Shown piece by piece: positions 61,173 through 64,000 of a DNA stretch of 64,000 nucleotides. Numbering within the stretch: position 1 is the stretch's first letter; each line of letters opens with the position of its first letter. Below the pieces are notes generated by a model, which worked only from the letters and a program-made list of their open reading frames with translations, ran no database searches and was not told the DNA's origin. Origin of the DNA: Acidobacteriota bacterium. GTDB taxonomy: Bacteria > Acidobacteriota > Blastocatellia > Pyrinomonadales > Pyrinomonadaceae. The stretch is from NCBI GenBank assembly GCA_003223025.1, contig QHXR01000001.1, positions 222,900 to 286,899 on the forward strand, given 5' to 3'. The position numbers were made by a program, and so were the translations under genes.

Positions 61173-61784
61173 ATGCAATTCGACGCATTCATTCTCATCG
61201 GCGGACGATCCTCTCGCCTTGGGACAGACAAAGCATTTGTCGAACTGGGCGGACATACGCTAGCGGAGCGCGCAGTCGAGAATGTTCGACACGGGATGTC
61301 ACCACAGCGGATCACGATGGTTGCAGGCAGCTCGACACAATTCGCCTTGCAGGCGATCTCCACTGACGTAGCTTTCGTTTTCGATCTGCACGAAGGACGA
61401 GGGCCGATCGGTGGACTTCACGCGGCGCTCTCATACGCACAGACTCCGTGGATCTTCGTTCTTGCATGTGACTATCCGTTTGTTTCGAGTGAGCTGATCC
61501 GGTTACTTGCCGGGAAGGTAGGTGACGAATTTGGTGTCGTTGTGCCGGAGCAAAGCGATGGACGCATGCAGCCGCTGTGCGCATTCTACAAGGTTGAGAC
61601 AACCCGGCAGATCGTCGAAGAGATCATCGAGCGGCCACGCGTACCGCCGCCGATGCATGAGATCGTCGGATTGTTGAATCCGCGTGTCGTGACGTTCGAG
61701 GCGTACGAGCATCTCAATGAGGCTGACGAGTTTTTCGTCAATATAAATACACTCGAGGATCTCGAGCGAGCTCGGACACGATGA
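61173..61784 (+). CDS. mobA: molybdenum cofactor guanylyltransferase MobA
   Basis: 203 residues from ATG 61173 (TTG directly upstream is less likely). LIGGRSSRLGTDKAFVELGG is the NTP-binding LAGGxSxRMGxDK motif, ACDYPFVSSELI the metal Asp, and QPLCAFYK the GTP-binding end. Adds GMP to molybdopterin, as needed by the preceding oxidoreductase. Confidence 0.92.
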   Translation: MQFDAFILIGGRSSRLGTDKAFVELGGHTLAERAVENVRHGMSPQRITMVAGSSTQFALQAISTDVAFVFDLHEGRGPIGGLHAALSYAQTPWIFVLACDYPFVSSELIRLLAGKVGDEFGVVVPEQSDGRMQPLCAFYKVETTRQIVEEIIERPRVPPPMHEIVGLLNPRVVTFEAYEHLNEADEFFVNINTLEDLERARTR

Positions 61785-61897
61785 ATCGCGAAGAAAACTA
61801 CGCGATAAATCGCGCACTCTGAGCTAGGCGATGAATCGTCGGAGCGTTAGAATAGGACTTCGGCGGTCTGAAACGACCGCCTTCTTAACTTCACGAG

Positions 61898-63283
61898 ATG
61901 GATTTCACGCTCGACAAATTCAAAGAAGAATGCGGCATTTTCGGGATCTTCGGCCACGCCGAGGCATCCACGCTGACGCAACTCGGCCTTTTTGCTCTGC
62001 AGCATCGCGGTCAGGAAGCGTGCGGAATAGTCTCGAGTGACGGCGTCGATCTTCATCAATTCAGATCTCAGGGATTGGTCGCGGATGTTCTGAACGAAGA
62101 CGTCCTTAGCAAGTTGGTCGGGGCAAGTGCGATCGGCCATACGCGATATTCGACGACCGGCAAAAATACGATCAAGGAAGTCCAACCGTTCTCCGTGACG
62201 TGTCAGCACGGCGATATCGCAATCTGTCATAACGGCAATCTCCCGTTTGCCGAAGCACGTCGTCGCGAGCTGGAAAGAGAAGGCGCAATATTCTCTTCAA
62301 CCTCGGACACGGAAACAATTCTTCACAGCATCGCTCGAACTCCGGCAAAGGATGTCGTCGACGCGATCGAGAAAGTCTTGAAAGAAACAGAAGGAGCATA
62401 TTCGCTTCTTTTCCTGACGCCGACTTCGCTCGTCGCCGTGCGTGACTCGCGAGGTTTTCGACCGCTCGTGCTCGGCAAGTTGAATAATGCGTGGTGCGTG
62501 GCGAGCGAAACGTGTGCATTCGATCTCATCGACGCCGAATACGTTCGCGAGATCGAGCCGGGTGAGATGATCGTTATCGACGCCGACGGCGTTCATTCGA
62601 AGAAACCTTTCGAAACAAAGCAAGCCGCGGTCTGCACGTTTGAGCACGTTTATTTTTCGCGGCCCGACTCAACGGTTTACGGCCGGTCGGTCAACGAATC
62701 TCGTCACAAGATGGGTAAGCGTCTCGCTCTGGAATTTCCTGTCGAAGCCGACATAGTGGTCCCGGTTCCGGACTCAGGTGTTGCTGCTGCGATCGGTTAT
62801 TCGAGCCAATCCGGAATTCCATTCCGTCAGGCGATCATCCGCAATCATTATGTCGGACGGACGTTCATCGAGCCGTCCCAGTCGATCCGGTCATTCGGAG
62901 TAAGACTGAAGCTCAATCCGATAAAAGATCTGATCCAGGGACGACGCGTCATTCTCGTAGATGATTCGATCGTTCGCGGGACGACGTCGAAAAAGATCGT
63001 GCAGATGGTGCGTGAATCAGGCGCAAAAGAAGTACACATGCGGATCTCGTGTCCGCCGACGACGCACTCGTGTTACTACGGCGTCGATACTCCGCATCGC
63101 CAGGACCTGATCGCTTCACGGATGACGAATGAAGAAGTACGCGAATACATTGGTGCGGATTCGCTCGGTTATCTCTCGCTTGAAGGAATGCTTGAGGCGA
63201 TCGGTATCGACGGAGCATCCGCGTGCACCGCGTGCTGGAGCGGTAATTATCCAACGCTCATCGCGAACGGTAAGGCAGCGTAA
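61898..63283 (+). CDS. purF: amidophosphoribosyltransferase
   Basis: 461 residues. First step of de novo purine synthesis. A short propeptide MDFTLDKFKEE precedes the catalytic N-terminal Cys12 (CGIFGIFGH). ALQHRGQEACGI, GHTRYSTTG and CHNGNLPFAEA form the glutaminase domain; VILVDDSIVRGTTSKKIV is the PRPP-binding loop. Cysteines in RISCPPT and CTACWSG resemble the iron-sulfur type. No pur operon is seen nearby. Confidence 0.97.
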   Translation: MDFTLDKFKEECGIFGIFGHAEASTLTQLGLFALQHRGQEACGIVSSDGVDLHQFRSQGLVADVLNEDVLSKLVGASAIGHTRYSTTGKNTIKEVQPFSVTCQHGDIAICHNGNLPFAEARRRELEREGAIFSSTSDTETILHSIARTPAKDVVDAIEKVLKETEGAYSLLFLTPTSLVAVRDSRGFRPLVLGKLNNAWCVASETCAFDLIDAEYVREIEPGEMIVIDADGVHSKKPFETKQAAVCTFEHVYFSRPDSTVYGRSVNESRHKMGKRLALEFPVEADIVVPVPDSGVAAAIGYSSQSGIPFRQAIIRNHYVGRTFIEPSQSIRSFGVRLKLNPIKDLIQGRRVILVDDSIVRGTTSKKIVQMVRESGAKEVHMRISCPPTTHSCYYGVDTPHRQDLIASRMTNEEVREYIGADSLGYLSLEGMLEAIGIDGASACTACWSGNYPTLIANGKAA

Positions 63284-63356
63284 GAAGCCTTCTCAAATCC
63301 CGACAACGGCATCCTTTCCATTTTCATCTCAATTGCGTAAACTAACCCTCCCAATC

Positions 63357-63425
63357 TGGGATGTCGGATCTGGGATCTGGGATTTGGGATTTAAGAAAAT
63401 CCGAAATCCCGGATCCGACATCCCA
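63357..63425. repeat. palindrome upstream of tmRNA (GGGATCTGGGATT family)
   Basis: Arms TGGGATGTCGGATCTGGGAT... and ...GGATCCGACATCCCA with internal AAATCC units. It ends ten bases before the tmRNA 5' end. Confidence 0.82.
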
Positions 63426-63434
63426 AATCGGCGT

Positions 63435-63808
63435 GGGGGCGACAGGCTTCGACAGGGGCTTGTATAGATCTTTGGATGCACGTCGGGCTTTTTGTAGGTG
63501 AGCCCGTTAACAAAACTTGCAAAACACAAATGCTAATCAAGAATTAGCTCTTGCTGCTTAGTTTAATTACTAACCACAAGTGTCTTACCGGAAGTCAGCT
63601 TAGAGCGACCGGATAAGGCATAACCCAGTCAAAGCTAGGGCACGTTCACCGCCTGCGGACGTGTCTGAAATGTTAGTCAGGCTGGTTTTCGACAAGGTTC
63701 GCCCGATTGCTTACTTGTCGAAAATGAGAACCGAGCAAACGGGCTAAACGTGTAGATTTCACTGGTCGCAACCTTTGGATGCGGGTTCGATTCCCGCCGC
63801 CTCCACCA
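63435..63808 (+). ncRNA. ssrA: tmRNA
   Basis: 374 nt. The acceptor GGGGGCG (63435-63441) pairs with CGCCTCC, then A-CCA; the 5' end continues ACAGGCTTCGACAGGGG, and the T-arm GGGTTCGATTCCC is present. The tag frame, between an in-frame TAA near 63508 and a TAG at 63560-63562, ends ...NTNANQELALAA and stop; the exact resume codon is not certain. Rescues stalled ribosomes with SmpB, which is not in the window. Confidence 0.95.
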
Positions 63809-63809
63809 T

Positions 63810-63913
63810 TTCAATTTTGGATTTTGGATTTTGGATTTTGGATTGAGGAAGCCGGGCTTGCAGCCCGGCCTTCAATTTCAAATTTCAAATCCCAAATCCC
63901 AAATCCCAAATCC
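63810..63913. repeat. palindrome downstream of tmRNA (TTTTGGATT family)
   Basis: ATTTTGG units on the left, CAAATCCC units on the right, around a hairpin GCCGGGCTTGCAGCCCGGC. May act as a terminator for both flanking transcripts. Confidence 0.8.
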
Positions 63914-63917
63914 TACT

Positions 63918-64000
63918 CTAGTCTCGCTCGCGAGGTTCTTTTTCTAGAAGGCGAGTCGTGGGATCGGTGACGCTGTAGGGAACCGACGAGACGAGGTCGT
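63918..64000 (-). CDS. 3' end of an unknown gene running off the window
   Basis: Open reading from the window edge to TAG at 63918-63920. The last residues read DLVSSVPYSVTDPTTRLLEKE. Too short to name; composition is coding-like, and it abuts the tmRNA-side palindrome. Confidence 0.45.
   Translation of the reverse strand, partial: DLVSSVPYSVTDPTTRLLEKEPRERD

Overview
The window looks like a bacterial chromosome fragment, most likely an Acidobacteriota member of the Blastocatellia/Pyrinomonadaceae type. That placement is inference from gene repertoire: an S55 (SpoIVB-like) secreted peptidase, pseudopilins with Pro/Thr-rich tails, a 14-subunit-type complex I cluster, a bTHX ribosomal protein and many dispersed intergenic palindromes. 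No rRNA or other phylogenetic marker was available to test it. Gene density is high, mostly housekeeping and membrane bioenergetics, with no prophage, IS element or CRISPR array seen.

Layout. 1-6.9 kb (mostly minus): a 3'-truncated secreted subtilase, malate dehydrogenase, two small unknown proteins, tRNA-Leu, NfeD-like protein, PP2C phosphatase and a Cys/Met-metabolism PLP enzyme. 7.4-12.9 kb (plus): a YbdK-type carboxylate-amine ligase, then a four-gene minor pilin cluster (FimT/GspH-, PilV-, PilW-, PilX-like), the first gene with an apparent frameshift. 12.9-33.8 kb (minus): a GATase-like protein, then a roughly 19 kb nuo operon running nuoA-B-C-D-(coiled coil)-E-(SnoaL)-F-(bTHX)-G-H-J-K-(GNAT-PPIase)-L-M-(GT-C)-N-(unknown). 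It starts from a clear sigma70 promoter, has no nuoI, and carries palindromic repeats at most gene junctions and one inside nuoL. 34-37 kb: an unknown protein, thiS-thiG, moaD-moaE and a MESH1-like ppGpp hydrolase. 37-47 kb: S55 peptidase, degenerate alpha/beta hydrolase, Lon-N protein, SbcD-like nuclease, FkbM methyltransferase, DUF4126 protein, and an NtrC-type regulator with its sensor kinase. 47.5-55.7 kb: Lys/Arg-rich transpeptidase-like protein, secreted helical protein, rnc-lepB-psuG, ruvC with an SH3-like protein, and an unknown conserved-looking protein. 55.9-64 kb: fumarylacetoacetase, fdhD, a small unknown protein, a YdeP-like molybdoenzyme, mobA, purF, ssrA (tmRNA) and the tail of a truncated gene.

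How genes work together. The nuo genes encode respiratory complex I; malate dehydrogenase supplies NADH. moaD/moaE, mobA and fdhD provide cofactor and sulfuration steps usable by the YdeP-like oxidoreductase. The two-component pair is of the sigma54 type, and a sigma54-like promoter with an upstream triple half-site lies in front of the subtilase.

Most unusual points: (1) the subtilase carries between its signal peptide and propeptide a segment that closely resembles ClpB/ClpC nucleotide-binding domain 1 but has lost Walker A and the arginine finger; (2) about twenty dispersed near-perfect palindromes of several sequence families, one with perfect 49-bp arms and one translated in frame inside nuoL; (3) nuoI is absent from its usual place and nuoG overlaps a bTHX gene that was too short to be noticed easily.
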